From Slackia isoflavoniconvertens (GTDB taxonomy: Bacteria > Actinomycetota > Coriobacteriia > Coriobacteriales > Eggerthellaceae): a stretch of 64,000 bases of DNA. Numbering within the stretch: the first letter of the stretch is position 1; the number at the start of each line of letters is the position of its first letter. The translations under genes were made by a program, and so were the position numbers. The stretch lies in the NCBI RefSeq assembly GCF_003725955.1, contig NZ_QIBZ01000007.1:57409-121408 (forward strand), written 5' to 3'. Under the pieces are notes generated by a model, which worked only from the letters and a program-made list of their open reading frames with translations, was not told where the DNA came from and searched no databases. Positions 17,794 to 27,676 of the stretch are shown here, in pieces.

Positions 17794-18139
17794 GTCGGGC
17801 CCTTTCTTCCTGCGGCTTTCTCTTATCGCAACGAAGTCCATTGTAACGACGGTGGCGCACGCAAAGTTCCACGCCACGAACTCGGCGCAGATTCGCAGGG
17901 AAACGGCACAAGGCCGCTGCGAGCGAGCTGAAAGCTCGGGCGAAAAGAACAATCGGAAGTGCACGGTCATAACCGCACTCATGCAAGCAACGAAATCAAC
18001 TGCCGTGAAACGCCAACCTTACAGCGCGTCAACCGAATAGTGAACGGGCATGCTGAGGCATGTGACGTGCTATGATTCAAGTAGCTGAACGGGCGCGATT
18101 GCACCCACGAACAACCCCAGCACGAAAGGAGCGGCACCC
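17794..18139. other. divergent intergenic region, 346 bp
   Basis: Lies between fhs (minus) and the second response regulator (plus). A TATGAT box at 18071-18076, 64 bases before the regulator start, is the best promoter-like match; its -35 is unclear. No coding potential recognised. Confidence 0.4.
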
Positions 18140-18829
18140 ATGACCGAAGAAGCCGCCTCGATCCTCGTCGTCGACGACGAGCAGTCCATTACCGACTTCG
18201 TTTCTTACTCCCTCATGAAAGAGGGGTTCAAAGTCGATGTCGCCAACAACGGCGAAGACGCGCTCGAACAGGCGACGCGCAAGCATTACGACCTGTTCGT
18301 GCTCGACATTATGCTGCCCGGCATGGACGGCTATGAACTGTGCCGCCGCCTGCGCAGCCGTACCACAGCGCCCGTGCTCTTCCTTTCGGCACGCGACACC
18401 GAACTCGACAAGGTCGTCGGCCTCGAAATCGGCGGTGACGATTACCTGGCCAAGCCCTTCGGCGTGCGCGAGCTCATCGCCCGCGTTCGCGCCCTGCTTC
18501 GCCGCGGCACCCTTGAGGCACCCGATAGCGGTGCGCTCGTGGCTGCCGGAATCACGCTCGACGAAGACCGGCACACGGCCGTCGGCCCCAATGGCCCCAT
18601 CGATTTGACTCCGCGCGAGTTCGAGCTGCTTGCCGCCCTTATGAAAGACGCAGGCAAGGTCATGACCCGCGAAGATTTGTTGCGCGAAGCCTGGGGTTGG
18701 GAGTACATCACCGAAACGAAAACGGTCGACACGCACATCAAACGCCTGCGCGACAAAATCTCGCAAGCAGGCTTCGACCCGAGCATCATCGAGACCGTGC
18801 GCGGCTACGGCTACCGCCTGAAAGCATAG
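18140..18829 (+). CDS. OmpR-family response regulator
   Basis: 229 residues: receiver domain with acidic pocket VVDDEQ, phosphoacceptor Asp56 in LFVLDIMLPGMDGYE, LAKPFG lysine, then a winged helix with DLTPREFELLAALM and ETVRGYGYRLKA. ATG at 18140 follows GAAAGGAG. The partner kinase starts 59 bases after the stop, with its start codon in a hairpin. The input signal is not evident; family relatives control envelope and transport genes. Confidence 0.9.
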   Translation: MTEEAASILVVDDEQSITDFVSYSLMKEGFKVDVANNGEDALEQATRKHYDLFVLDIMLPGMDGYELCRRLRSRTTAPVLFLSARDTELDKVVGLEIGGDDYLAKPFGVRELIARVRALLRRGTLEAPDSGALVAAGITLDEDRHTAVGPNGPIDLTPREFELLAALMKDAGKVMTREDLLREAWGWEYITETKTVDTHIKRLRDKISQAGFDPSIIETVRGYGYRLKA

Positions 18830-18869
18830 GCGCCGTTTACGATGAATGACGCATTACGCACAGCGCCGC

Positions 18870-18910
18870 CGACTGAAGGCGCTTCATTATGAGGCGCCTT
18901 CAGTCGTTTT
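18870..18910 (+). promoter_or_regulatory. start-codon hairpin between regulator and kinase genes
   Basis: Perfect 13-bp stem (CGACTGAAGGCGC at 18870-18882 with its complement at 18894-18906), 11-nt loop containing the kinase ATG (18889-18891), then TTTT. The only ribosome-site candidate (GAAGG) is inside the left arm. The structure should hold down kinase translation or terminate part of the transcripts. Confidence 0.75.
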
Positions 18911-19926
18911 ATGCCATCCTGGCCACTATTTTCGCCGTGGCGGCTTCGATACTCACCTTTTTCCTGGTGTGCATTTTCGGCATTCCCGATATAGGGCTGC
19001 TTCTCTGGTTCCTGTTTGCGGGCACGGCGTTCGCGTTCACGTTGAGCCTCGTCATTGGCCACTACCTGGCCGAGCCCCTTACCGATTTGCACGTGCGCGC
19101 GCAAGCGATTCTTCATGGAGACGCGCGCGTCGATATTAAGCCGGAAGGCAAGCTTTACGAGGCCGACGAGCTTGCCGAAGACTTCGTTGCCCTGAGCGCA
19201 AAAACAAAAGCCCAGATGAGCGACCTTTCCGTGCAGGAAAACCGACAAACGCGCTTCATTAGCGACGTGGCCCACGAGCTGCGCACGCCGCTTACGGCCA
19301 TTCGCGGCAACGCCGAAACTCTCATGGATCCCGACATGCCGCCCGCGCTGCGCGAGCGTTTCTGCCAAACCATCATCAACGAATCGGAGCGCCTTACGCG
19401 TCTTTCGAACGACCTGCTCACTCTTCAGCATATTGAAGAAGGCACCGATCAGGTCATCATGAAACGCGTGAATTTGCATGACGTTGCCGAACGCGTGGCG
19501 GATGCGATGAATCCGATTTTCGAGGAAAACGGCGCAGAGCTGAAAATCGAAGGCGAAGCGCCCGACGTGCTGGGAAACCCCGACCGTCTTCAGCAGGTCA
19601 TTTACAACCTGGTCGCCAATGCGAGCCGCTTCGTGGGCAAAGGCGGACACGTAACCATCCGCCTTGCGGGTCTGGCCGACAAATCCGTCATCAGCGTCAT
19701 CGACGACGGCCCCGGCTTTGGCGACATCGACCCGAAACTTTTGTTCACGCGCTTCTATCGCGGCGACAACTCCCGCGCACGCAACACCGGCGGCACGGGA
19801 TTGGGCCTCTCCATCGTGAAGGGCATCGTCGAAGGCCACGACGGCACCATTGAGGCGTTCAATGCGGCAGGCGGCGGAGCGTGCTTCGTCGTTTCGCTCC
19901 CCAGCGTCCACGAACATATTCATTAG
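18889..19926 (+). CDS. sensor histidine kinase
   Basis: 345 residues. Two membrane segments (about 7-30 and 36-58) are separated by only a few residues, so there is almost no external sensor domain. A HAMP-like region follows, then the phosphoacceptor box DVAHELRTPLTAIRGN with His129, N box NLVANASRF, DDGPGFG, and GGTGLGLSIVKGIVEG. The signal is probably sensed within the membrane or through a partner. Its initiation region is buried in a strong hairpin (18870-18910), which should make kinase synthesis lower than that of the regulator. Confidence 0.9.
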   Translation: MRRLQSFYAILATIFAVAASILTFFLVCIFGIPDIGLLLWFLFAGTAFAFTLSLVIGHYLAEPLTDLHVRAQAILHGDARVDIKPEGKLYEADELAEDFVALSAKTKAQMSDLSVQENRQTRFISDVAHELRTPLTAIRGNAETLMDPDMPPALRERFCQTIINESERLTRLSNDLLTLQHIEEGTDQVIMKRVNLHDVAERVADAMNPIFEENGAELKIEGEAPDVLGNPDRLQQVIYNLVANASRFVGKGGHVTIRLAGLADKSVISVIDDGPGFGDIDPKLLFTRFYRGDNSRARNTGGTGLGLSIVKGIVEGHDGTIEAFNAAGGGACFVVSLPSVHEHIH

Positions 19927-19972
19927 CATGACCAAGCACCGAAGAACTGCGCAACCATAACCCCGTAAACGA

Positions 19973-20011
19973 ATGTGGCCCTATCGGCGTACAGAGCCGA
20001 TAGGGCCACAT
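19973..20011. terminator. bidirectional terminator between kinase and ABC permease
   Basis: Perfect 16-bp stem with 7-nt loop between convergent genes. The flanking T-tracts are weak on both sides. Confidence 0.7.
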
Positions 20012-20033
20012 GTGCATGTTTCAGAAGCGACCC

Positions 20034-20786
20034 CTACACGCGCCTCCAGCGCGTCAGGCGCCGTTCTGCGACATCGAACAGCTCATACAGAATCACACCG
20101 AGCAGCGCCATAGCGATAATGCCCGCGAACATCTTCGGGTAGGCAAGCAGCGCCCAGGCATTCACGATGAAATAACCCAGCCCCGTTGAGCCCGCAATGC
20201 CCTCGGCGAAGAACAGAATCGCAACCGCAGTGCCGCTCGAAATGCGCAATGCCGTGAACAGCTCAGGCAACGTGGCAGGAACAATGGCGTGGCGATATAT
20301 ATCGAGCCTGCTCGCACCAAGTGAGCGCATAGAAAGAATGCTCTGTTCAGGCACGCTCTTCGATGCATCGCGCACGGTTACGAGCACTTGGAAGAACACG
20401 GTAATCGCGATGAGCACGATCTTCGGCGCGTCGGCCAAACCCAGCAGCACGATGAGCACGGGCAGCAGCACGACCTTCGGCAGCGGGTAGAGGAAATACA
20501 GAATAGGCGCGAATACGGCATCGGCGCGCGGAGAACGGCCGCACGCGAGTCCCAAAGGAATAGCGAGCACCGTACCGATGAGCATCGCAACCACCACGCG
20601 GTAAAGGCTCACGAGAAACGCCGGCCACAGCTCATCGAAATACTGCGCCACCATGGGAAACGCGTCAAAAGGCCCAGGCAGCACAGGATTGTGCACCGCC
20701 ATGGCGGTAAGCTGCCAGCCGGCAAGAATGAACACGATGGCGAACACATAGTCTGCAATGCGGCCCAAAACAGGATGTTTACGCAT
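20034..20786 (-). CDS. ABC transporter permease, SsuC/TauC family
   Basis: 250 residues with about six membrane segments and the EAA loop SMRSLGASRLDIYRHAIVPA. The family imports sulfonates, taurine, nitrate, cyanate or thiamine precursors together with an ATPase and a lipoprotein or periplasmic binding protein. ATG at 20786 overlaps the ATPase stop by eight bases. No binding-protein gene is next to it, so the substrate cannot be inferred. It is the last gene of a MATE-ATPase-permease run. Confidence 0.85.
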   Translation of the reverse strand: MRKHPVLGRIADYVFAIVFILAGWQLTAMAVHNPVLPGPFDAFPMVAQYFDELWPAFLVSLYRVVVAMLIGTVLAIPLGLACGRSPRADAVFAPILYFLYPLPKVVLLPVLIVLLGLADAPKIVLIAITVFFQVLVTVRDASKSVPEQSILSMRSLGASRLDIYRHAIVPATLPELFTALRISSGTAVAILFFAEGIAGSTGLGYFIVNAWALLAYPKMFAGIIAMALLGVILYELFDVAERRLTRWRRV

Positions 20787-21561
20787 GGGCCACCTCCTCT
20801 TTCGCCACAATATCGCGCAGCATCTCGCGCAATGCGCGGCAGCGCTCGAAGAATAAATCGGCGTCGCGCCAGTTTTCCTGCTGCATCTCGGCATTTTCCA
20901 GCACATGCACCACGCGGCCCGGTCGCGGCGACATAACCACGATGCGCTGGCCCAAATACACCGCTTCCTCAATGGAATGCGTCACGAGCACCTGCGCATA
21001 GCCCTGTTCACACCAGCACCGCTTCAACATATCCTGCATTTCTTCGCGCAAAAGCGCATCGAGTGCAGAAAGGGGCTCGTCCATGAGCAGCAAATCGGCA
21101 TCGCACGTAAGGGCGCGCGCCATAGCCAAACGCTGACGCATACCGCCCGAAAGCTCCGCGGGAAACGCATCAGCGAAATCGGCCAAGCCCACCTGCTCGA
21201 GCGCGCGCGCAACCCTCTCGGCTCTCTCGCGTTTCGGCGTTTTACGAATCTGCAAGCCGAGTCCCGCATTTTCCGCAACGGTTTTCCAGGGAAGAAGGCC
21301 GAAATCTTGCAGAATCAGAGCCGTGTTCAAACGCGGCCCCGCAACGCGCACGCCATCAACGAACGCGGCACCCTGCGTAGGCACGCGCAAGCCCGCCGCA
21401 ATAAGCAGGCTCGTCGATTTTCCGCAGCCAGAAGGCCCCAGAATCGCCACGGCCTCACCCGGAGCCACGTCAATATCCATATTTTGAAGCGCACGTGTTT
21501 CACCACGCGCACCTTCGTACACCTGCGATACCCCTTGCAGGCGAAGCTTCGGCTCCCCCAT
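20779..21561 (-). CDS. ABC transporter ATPase, SsuB/TauB family
   Basis: 260 residues. Walker A GPSGCGKST, Q-loop ILQDFGLLPWKT, signature LSGGMRQRLAMARAL, Walker B LLLMDEPLSALD and the switch histidine VTHSIEEAV are all present. It should energise the permease encoded downstream. Its start is nine bases after the MATE gene stop. Confidence 0.9.
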   Translation of the reverse strand: MGEPKLRLQGVSQVYEGARGETRALQNMDIDVAPGEAVAILGPSGCGKSTSLLIAAGLRVPTQGAAFVDGVRVAGPRLNTALILQDFGLLPWKTVAENAGLGLQIRKTPKRERAERVARALEQVGLADFADAFPAELSGGMRQRLAMARALTCDADLLLMDEPLSALDALLREEMQDMLKRCWCEQGYAQVLVTHSIEEAVYLGQRIVVMSPRPGRVVHVLENAEMQQENWRDADLFFERCRALREMLRDIVAKEEVAHA

Positions 21562-21570
21562 GAATATCCC

Positions 21571-23091
21571 CTATTCTTGCGGCTGAGCGGCTTGTTCACT
21601 TGTGGCAAGCTGAGCCGCCGATTTCGATTCGGCGATGCGTTTGTTCAGACGATGCAGCTCAACGAGCACAAATGCGCCCACGGTGAAAATCGCCAAGAAG
21701 TCGGAGCACGGCACGGCCATATACACCGCGTCGAGGCCATCGAACATCGGCAGAATGCCCGGCAGCACCTCAGGCAAAATGAGCGTGAGTGGCACAAGGA
21801 ACAGGATCTGGCGCGTCATGGACAGAATAATGCTCTTCGTGGGCTGGCCGGTAGCCTGGAAGTAGTTCGAGCCGACGATTTGGAAGCCGATGATGGGCAG
21901 GAAAATGAGGTTCACGCGCAACGCGAACGCCGACAGGTCGACGAGCGCCGCATCGGTAATGCCGAAGAATCCGATAATCTGCGCAGCGAACACCATGATG
22001 AGCACCCACAGCACCGTACCGATGATTGTAGCGCCCAGCATGCCCACGGCAAGCGTCTTCTTCACGCGATGCCACAGCTTCGCACCGTAGTTGAAGCCCA
22101 AAAGCGGCTGCACGGCGATTGACATGCCGATAAGCGGCAGAATGGTGAACATGGCCACGCGACCGACCACGCCGACGGCGGCCAGCGCATTGTCGGCGCC
22201 GATGGGGCTCATCGCGCCATATTTCACGAGTGCATAGTTGGTAACGACCTGCGATATGGCAGCGCCAATCTGCAGCACGAACGAAGCCGTGCCCAGCGCA
22301 AGAATCTTGCGCACGAGCGCCCCATTCATCGCAAGATACTTGCGGCGCAGGCGCAGCGGTACACCAGGGGTCTTCGTGAAGTACCACACCACGGTAATGC
22401 AGCTGATACATTGGCCGCACACGGTAGCCCACGCGCTGCCAACGACGCCCAGGCCCATGCCCATGACGAAAATCGCATTGAAAATGGTGCAGCCTACCGC
22501 GCCGATGAGCATGGTAAGAAACGCCCTGTTAGGTGCGCCGCAGGTACGGATGAAATTATTGATGCCCATACCGACGATTTGGAAGACGCAGCCCAGGCTG
22601 ATGATTTGAATGAAGTCACGAGCATAGGGGCGCACCGTATCGGTGGCCGAAGAAAGCGAGAGCAGCGGTTCGATGCAGGCGGGCACATGAGCGAGCACCG
22701 CGAGCAGAATGGATACCAGCACGCCGAGTGTGAAGGTATTGCCCAGAACATGCTCGGCCTCGCTGTGCTTGCCTTCGCCCAAACGAAGCGCGCACAACGC
22801 GTTGCCGCCTGCGCCGATGAGCATAGAAATCGCCATGAACACCGTCATAATCGGCGTTGCCACGCTTACGGCGGAAAGGCCGATCTCTCCTGCACCGTGG
22901 CCAAGGAATACCGAGTCGATAATGTTGTACGCGCCGTTCACGAGCATGCCCAAAATCGCAGGCACCGCGAATTCGACTACGAGGGCCGGAATATTGCCCG
23001 AGCCCATGCGCGTGACGCGCTCGTTTTCCTTCTTGTCGGCCGTTTGGGGCTTTCCCTCGCGCGCTTCGCGCATCATCTTTTCTTCAGTCAT
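21571..23091 (-). CDS. MATE-family multidrug/Na+ antiporter
   Basis: 506 residues, 12 hydrophobic segments, with the MATE opening VEFAVPAILGMLVNGAYNII DSVFLGH-type segment and the repeat of the same pattern in the second half. Family members export cationic drugs or metabolites in exchange for Na+ or H+. ATG at 23091 is preceded by AAGGGCG. It is first in a run with the orphan SsuB/C-like ABC genes, which is an uncommon partnership. Confidence 0.88.
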   Translation of the reverse strand: MTEEKMMREAREGKPQTADKKENERVTRMGSGNIPALVVEFAVPAILGMLVNGAYNIIDSVFLGHGAGEIGLSAVSVATPIMTVFMAISMLIGAGGNALCALRLGEGKHSEAEHVLGNTFTLGVLVSILLAVLAHVPACIEPLLSLSSATDTVRPYARDFIQIISLGCVFQIVGMGINNFIRTCGAPNRAFLTMLIGAVGCTIFNAIFVMGMGLGVVGSAWATVCGQCISCITVVWYFTKTPGVPLRLRRKYLAMNGALVRKILALGTASFVLQIGAAISQVVTNYALVKYGAMSPIGADNALAAVGVVGRVAMFTILPLIGMSIAVQPLLGFNYGAKLWHRVKKTLAVGMLGATIIGTVLWVLIMVFAAQIIGFFGITDAALVDLSAFALRVNLIFLPIIGFQIVGSNYFQATGQPTKSIILSMTRQILFLVPLTLILPEVLPGILPMFDGLDAVYMAVPCSDFLAIFTVGAFVLVELHRLNKRIAESKSAAQLATSEQAAQPQE

Positions 23092-23126
23092 ACACGCCCT
23101 TCTTGCGATTATTCGTTCGTTCTATT

Positions 23127-23729
23127 TTAGATATGCTCGCACTCGATGGCGGAAAGCTCCAGATCAATAGCGCCAAGCAAGCCTTGCATCACGGCATCGA
23201 GGTATTGCACGCGCAAAAGCGGGTTCGAAAGTGCATTTGCGAACGGCAAAGAACGCGACTCCTCCGTGCCCAAGTCGCAAACATACGCGGCAACGTTGCG
23301 GCCGTCGGTCACGATGGGCTCCTTCGGATGGAACACGTTCAAACCAACGCCGAGCACCACTTTGCCGTCTTTCGCGTCAAGCGACATGCCGCACAGTTTG
23401 CCCGCTTCGCACATCACGTCGTTGGCAGGCTTAACCCATATCTCGTTTTCGGTCACGCCCGCAATGCTGCGCACGATGCGCGCCACGGCCTCGGCGAGGC
23501 GAGGGCTCATCGAGGGGAATTCTTCCTCGGGAATGCGAGGCTCAAGCAACACCGAGAAATACAGCCCGCCTTCAGGGCTTACCCACGGACGCGTTTTCCA
23601 TTGGCCGCGGCCCGATTCCTGGCGCAGCGCGCGCACCGCGACGCCTGGATGTGCGCCATGATTGGCAAGGTCCCACACGTCGTCGTTGGTCGATCCGGTC
23701 ACGTCTTTATAAATAATATCGAAGTTCAT
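23127..23729 (-). CDS. birA: biotin-[acetyl-CoA-carboxylase] ligase, catalytic domain only
   Basis: 200 residues. Seen: TGSTNDDVWDL, the biotin/AMP loop ESGRGQWKTRPW followed by SPEGGLYFSVLL, KPANDV (KWPNDI in E. coli) and the lysine of KLCGMSLD. The N-terminal DNA-binding domain of regulatory BirA is absent, so this should only attach biotin to carboxylases and not repress genes. The start is ATG at 23729 with AAGGAGCTCC before it. Confidence 0.88.
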   Translation of the reverse strand: MNFDIIYKDVTGSTNDDVWDLANHGAHPGVAVRALRQESGRGQWKTRPWVSPEGGLYFSVLLEPRIPEEEFPSMSPRLAEAVARIVRSIAGVTENEIWVKPANDVMCEAGKLCGMSLDAKDGKVVLGVGLNVFHPKEPIVTDGRNVAAYVCDLGTEESRSLPFANALSNPLLRVQYLDAVMQGLLGAIDLELSAIECEHI

Positions 23730-23817
23730 GGAGCTCCTTACATCGTCGAGCGCACCATCGTCCGTGCGGACGATGGCGCACATTATTCAGCGGGAAAGTC
23801 TTCGAAGTGCAGCAAGC

Positions 23818-23847
23818 GGGCATGGGGCTCGCGTGAACCCCATGCCC
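23818..23847. other. hairpin downstream of folP-folK
   Basis: 10-bp stem (GGGCATGGGG and complement) 57 bases past the folP-folK stop and upstream of birA. There is no T-tract, so termination is uncertain. Confidence 0.4.
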
Positions 23848-23903
23848 AAAGGCAACCTGCAAAAGAAATACCGATGAATGAACGCTTTGCGCAGGTCGCA
23901 AGC

Positions 23904-25211
23904 TTATAGCTTGGTTGCCTTTCCGTATACCGCGCCATCGGCGACAACAGGCGTGCCGTCGGCGAGCACATGGTTCGGCAAAAGCTCGAGCAGCGGCTTC
24001 ACCACGAAATCACGCTCGCACACGCGCGGGTGAGGCAGCGTAAGCTCGTCAGTTTGCCCCACGTACATCTGATAATCGACGATGTCCAAATCGAGCGTGC
24101 GAGGGCCATTTTCAATTTCGCGCGTACGTCCCAGGCTGTTCTCGATTGCATGTAAATACCTCAAAAGCTCCTTCGGCGGCACGCCCGTGCGCGCAAGCAC
24201 CACGGCATTCACAAACGTATCCTGGTCTTCGTAGTACGCAGGCTCGCTTTCGTAGTAGCTCGAGATGTCGATGATTTGCGTATCGGGAATGGAGCACAGG
24301 CCCGTAATGGCCTGTTCCAAGTTCGCGATTTTGCCCTCTGTTTCCTCGCCGGGGTTCGCCACGAGGGCCACGTTGGAGCCAAGGCCCAAAATCACATAGG
24401 GACGCAGGTTTTTGAGCGCCTTCATGGTTTCGGGCACATTATGGGCGCGCACCACCGAAGCGCCCAGCTCACACGCCATTAGGGCCTCTTGCGCCGAGGC
24501 CTCATCGCGCTGTGCGGGCTCGCTTATGCCATACGCGGAGCCGATATAGCTTTTGCGCGAAACGGCGACCATCGCGGGATATCCCAAGCGGTTGAACTCG
24601 TGGAAGTTGCGCATGAGCTCCATGGTCTGACTCGCGGTTTTACCGAAGCCAGGACCGGGATCGACGCAGATGCGCTCGCGCGCAACGCCGGCTGCTTCGA
24701 GCATGGCGGCCTGGCCGCCCAGGTATTCTTTAACCTCGGCCACGACGTCGTCGTAGTGCGGATCGTTCTGCATGGTGGCAGGCTCGCCGAGCATATGCAT
24801 GACGACAAGACCCGCATCGCAGTTTTTGGCGACTTCGACCATAGCAGGATCGCGGAAGCCCGTTACGTCATTGATGATTGCCGCGCCGGCTTCAACGCAC
24901 GCGCGAGCAACTTCGGCGTGGCGCGTATCGATGCTCACGCACAAGCCCAAATCGGCCAGCTGGCGCACTACATCGAGCACGCGCGCGAGCTCCTCTTCGA
25001 CGGACACTTCCGCCGAACCCGGACGCGTCGACTCGCCGCCCACGTCGATAATCTGAGCGCCTTCGTCGACCATTTGACGCGCATACGCCACCGCTTCGAC
25101 AAAACCGCTGTGCTGGCCACCGTCAGAGAACGAATCGGGCGTCACGTTCAAAATGCCCATAACGACGGGGCGCGTGGAGTCGAATTCGAAGTTCGCGCAT
25201 TTCCACATCAT
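23904..25211 (-). CDS. folP-folK: dihydropteroate synthase fused to HPPK
   Basis: 435-residue fusion. Residues 1-270 are dihydropteroate synthase: MGILNVTPDSFSDGG, GGESTRPGS, DVTGFRDPAM and the phosphate-site DPGPGFGKT. Residues 275-435 are 6-hydroxymethyl-dihydropterin pyrophosphokinase: LGLGSN, SSYYESEPAYYEDQDTFVNA and the signature GPRTLDLDIVDYQ ... PHPR. The two normally sit at either side of FolB; FolB is not part of this protein. Placement after hpt-ftsH is common in actinobacteria. ATG at 25211 (or 25208) follows GAAAGGAAG. Sulfonamides act on the first domain. Confidence 0.92.
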   Translation of the reverse strand: MMWKCANFEFDSTRPVVMGILNVTPDSFSDGGQHSGFVEAVAYARQMVDEGAQIIDVGGESTRPGSAEVSVEEELARVLDVVRQLADLGLCVSIDTRHAEVARACVEAGAAIINDVTGFRDPAMVEVAKNCDAGLVVMHMLGEPATMQNDPHYDDVVAEVKEYLGGQAAMLEAAGVARERICVDPGPGFGKTASQTMELMRNFHEFNRLGYPAMVAVSRKSYIGSAYGISEPAQRDEASAQEALMACELGASVVRAHNVPETMKALKNLRPYVILGLGSNVALVANPGEETEGKIANLEQAITGLCSIPDTQIIDISSYYESEPAYYEDQDTFVNAVVLARTGVPPKELLRYLHAIENSLGRTREIENGPRTLDLDIVDYQMYVGQTDELTLPHPRVCERDFVVKPLLELLPNHVLADGTPVVADGAVYGKATKL

Positions 25212-25240
25212 GCTCAGTTTCTTCCTTTCTTATATACGCA

Positions 25241-25276
25241 CAAACGCGTCCCCTCGCCTGAAAGCGAGGGGACGCG
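25241..25276 (-). terminator. terminator after ftsH
   Basis: 13-bp stem (CGCGTCCCCTCGC and complement), 46 bases past the ftsH stop, followed by GTTTG on the minus strand. Confidence 0.65.
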
Positions 25277-25321
25277 CCCCTTTGTTGTATCATGTGCCGC
25301 AATCCCCCTGCGGCAAAAAGC

Positions 25322-27676
25322 CTACTGCTGCTGCGAGGAATCGCCCTGCGGCTCAGCTGCCTGCTGTGGCGAAGCGAGCTGCGGCTCCTCCTGCTTGCCG
25401 ACAGGCTCCACGAGCGTGAAACCCTCGTCGGGAGGAATTTCACCAGCAGCCTCCTTCTTCGAGAACTCAGCCCACGTGTTGTTGAGCAAAGCTTCACACG
25501 CCGCACCGTCGACCGTCTCACGATCAAGCAGCACTTCGGCCATCGTATGCATTTGGTCGGCACGCTGCGAAAGAATCTCGTAGGCGGTATCGTGCGCCTG
25601 CTTCATGAGGCGCGCGACTTCCTCGTCGATTCGCTGGGCAGTTTCGGGCGAGTAATCCTGGGTGTTGCCATAGTCGCGGCCCAGGAACACTTCGTGGTTC
25701 GGCTGGCCGAACGTCTGTTGGCCCAGCGCATCAGACATGCCGTAGTTCACGACCATCTGGCGGGCCATCTTCGTGGCGCGCTCCAGGTCGTTGCTCGCGC
25801 CGGTCGTGATGTCGCCGCAGAAGATTTCTTCAGCAACGCGACCGCCCAAGAACACGGCGAGCTCGTCGTACATCTCGTTTCGGCTCACGAGGAATTTATC
25901 CTCGTCAGGAATCGACATGGTATAGCCAAGCGCGCGGCCGCGCGGCACGATGGTGATCTTATGCACCGGATCGGCATTCGGCAACAAGTGGCCAACCAGA
26001 GCATGGCCCGATTCATGGAACGCAATGGTGCGACGAGTTTTCTCGTTCATCACGCGGTTCTTGCGCTCGGGGCCGGCCATCAGACGCTCCATGGATTCAT
26101 TGACTTCAGCCATGGAGATGTGCGACTTGTTGCGGCGCGCGGTGAGCAGCGCGGCTTCATTCATGAGGTTCATGAGGTCGGCGCCGGTCATGCCGCTCGT
26201 GAGTTTCGCGATGCGCGGCAGGTCGACATCGGGGCCGATGGGCTTGTTCTTCGCGTGCACCGCAAGAATCTTCTCGCGGCCGCGAACATCAGGCGCATCG
26301 ACGACGATTTGACGGTCAAAACGGCCCGGACGAAGCAGAGCCGGGTCCAAAACGTCAACGCGGTTCGTCGCGGCGATGAGCACCACGGCTTCATTCTTCT
26401 CGAAGCCGTCCATCTCGACGAGCAGCTGGTTCAAAGTTTGCTCGCGCTCGTCGTGGCCGCCGCCCAAACCAGCGCCACGCTGACGGCCAACGGCATCGAT
26501 CTCGTCGATGAAGATGATCGACGGAGCCGATTCCTTGGCATGCTTGAACAAGTCGCGCACGCGGCTTGCGCCAACGCCCACGAACATTTCGACGAATTCA
26601 GAACCCGAAATGCTGAAAAACGGCACCTGAGCCTCGCCCGCAACAGCACGCGCAAGCAACGTTTTGCCCGTACCCGGAGGGCCTACGAGCAGACAGCCAC
26701 GCGGAATTTTCGCGCCGAGGTCTTGATACTTCTTCGGGTTAACGAGGAAGTCTTTGATTTCCTGAAGCTCCTCGACCGCCTCGTCTTCGCCAGCGACGTC
26801 GTCGAAACGTACATCGGGGTGCTCCTGGGTGTATTCCTTCGCCTTCGCCTTGCCAAACGACATTTGCGAATTGTTCGCCTTGTTCATTTGGACGAAGAAG
26901 AAGACCATGAGGCCGATAAGAAGCAGCGTGGGTAGCAGGCTCATAAGGAAGTCGCCCATACCGTCGGGCAGTTTCACCTGGTACTCAACATCGGGGTGGC
27001 TCTTCAGAAGCTGCATGAGCGAATCTTGGCCAACATAGGTAGACGTGTACTTGCGTGGGGTGCCAACGCTTTTCGCATCGAGGTTGGTGGTGTCAACCGT
27101 GGGCGCATCGGTGCCGAGCACGCCTTGGACCTGGGCATTCAACGCACCGATAGCATTGTTGTATGCATCGGACGCGGTGGAGCCAGCAGTTGCGGCCGGA
27201 TAATAGGTGCCCGTAACGGTATAGCTACCGGCATCGTAGACCACGTTTTGCACGCGATCTTGCTCGACGGCCTGCACGAATTCCGAGGTGATGAGCGTAT
27301 CGGTTTCGGCGCCATTCATCATCGTCATCATTTGGCTGCCGATGAACATCGCCACAACGAAGAACAGAATGGCCGAAATAATGCTCACGCGCTGCGGCGG
27401 ACGAGACATCATTTGCTTGGCGTCTTTAGGGTCGATGTTGAACATGGATGAGCCCCGCTGGCCTTGGAACTGCTGGCCTTGGGGGTCTTGGCCCTGCTGC
27501 GGCATATTCCCATAGGGGTTCTGCTGGGGCTGCTGAGGCTGCTGCGGAGCCTGGCCAAAAGGAGGCTGCGGCTGGCCCTGCTGCTGCGGTGCCTGCGGCT
27601 GTTGCGGCTGATTTTCGGGAGCCGACGGCGCAGGCTGCTGCGTTTGGTTGTCGTTTTGCTGCTGTGTTTCGCTCAT
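25322..27676 (-). CDS. ftsH: membrane-anchored AAA+ zinc protease FtsH
   Basis: 784 residues. Two membrane segments enclose an external domain of about 110 residues. The AAA+ part has Walker [15 protein letters not shown], Walker [12 protein letters not shown] and the second region of homology [17 protein letters not shown]. The protease part has the zinc motif [10 protein letters not shown]. The N-terminus before the first membrane segment is a 90-residue stretch almost wholly of Gln, Pro and Gly, much longer than usual, and the C-terminus ends in another Gln/Glu/Pro tail. ATG at 27676 shares one base with the hpt stop (TAATG), so the genes are coupled. Confidence 0.93.
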   Translation of the reverse strand: MSETQQQNDNQTQQPAPSAPENQPQQPQAPQQQGQPQPPFGQAPQQPQQPQQNPYGNMPQQGQDPQGQQFQGQRGSSMFNIDPKDAKQMMSRPPQRVSIISAILFFVVAMFIGSQMMTMMNGAETDTLITSEFVQAVEQDRVQNVVYDAGSYTVTGTYYPAATAGSTASDAYNNAIGALNAQVQGVLGTDAPTVDTTNLDAKSVGTPRKYTSTYVGQDSLMQLLKSHPDVEYQVKLPDGMGDFLMSLLPTLLLIGLMVFFFVQMNKANNSQMSFGKAKAKEYTQEHPDVRFDDVAGEDEAVEELQEIKDFLVNPKKYQDLGAKIPRGCLLVGPPGTGKTLLARAVAGEAQVPFFSISGSEFVEMFVGVGASRVRDLFKHAKESAPSIIFIDEIDAVGRQRGAGLGGGHDEREQTLNQLLVEMDGFEKNEAVVLIAATNRVDVLDPALLRPGRFDRQIVVDAPDVRGREKILAVHAKNKPIGPDVDLPRIAKLTSGMTGADLMNLMNEAALLTARRNKSHISMAEVNESMERLMAGPERKNRVMNEKTRRTIAFHESGHALVGHLLPNADPVHKITIVPRGRALGYTMSIPDEDKFLVSRNEMYDELAVFLGGRVAEEIFCGDITTGASNDLERATKMARQMVVNYGMSDALGQQTFGQPNHEVFLGRDYGNTQDYSPETAQRIDEEVARLMKQAHDTAYEILSQRADQMHTMAEVLLDRETVDGAACEALLNNTWAEFSKKEAAGEIPPDEGFTLVEPVGKQEEPQLASPQQAAEPQGDSSQQQ

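Noticed and set aside
17794..17982. N-terminal extension of formate-tetrahydrofolate ligase
   Set aside because: The frame is open but shows no family similarity; the GTG at 17793 has the correct ribosome site and gives the usual length.
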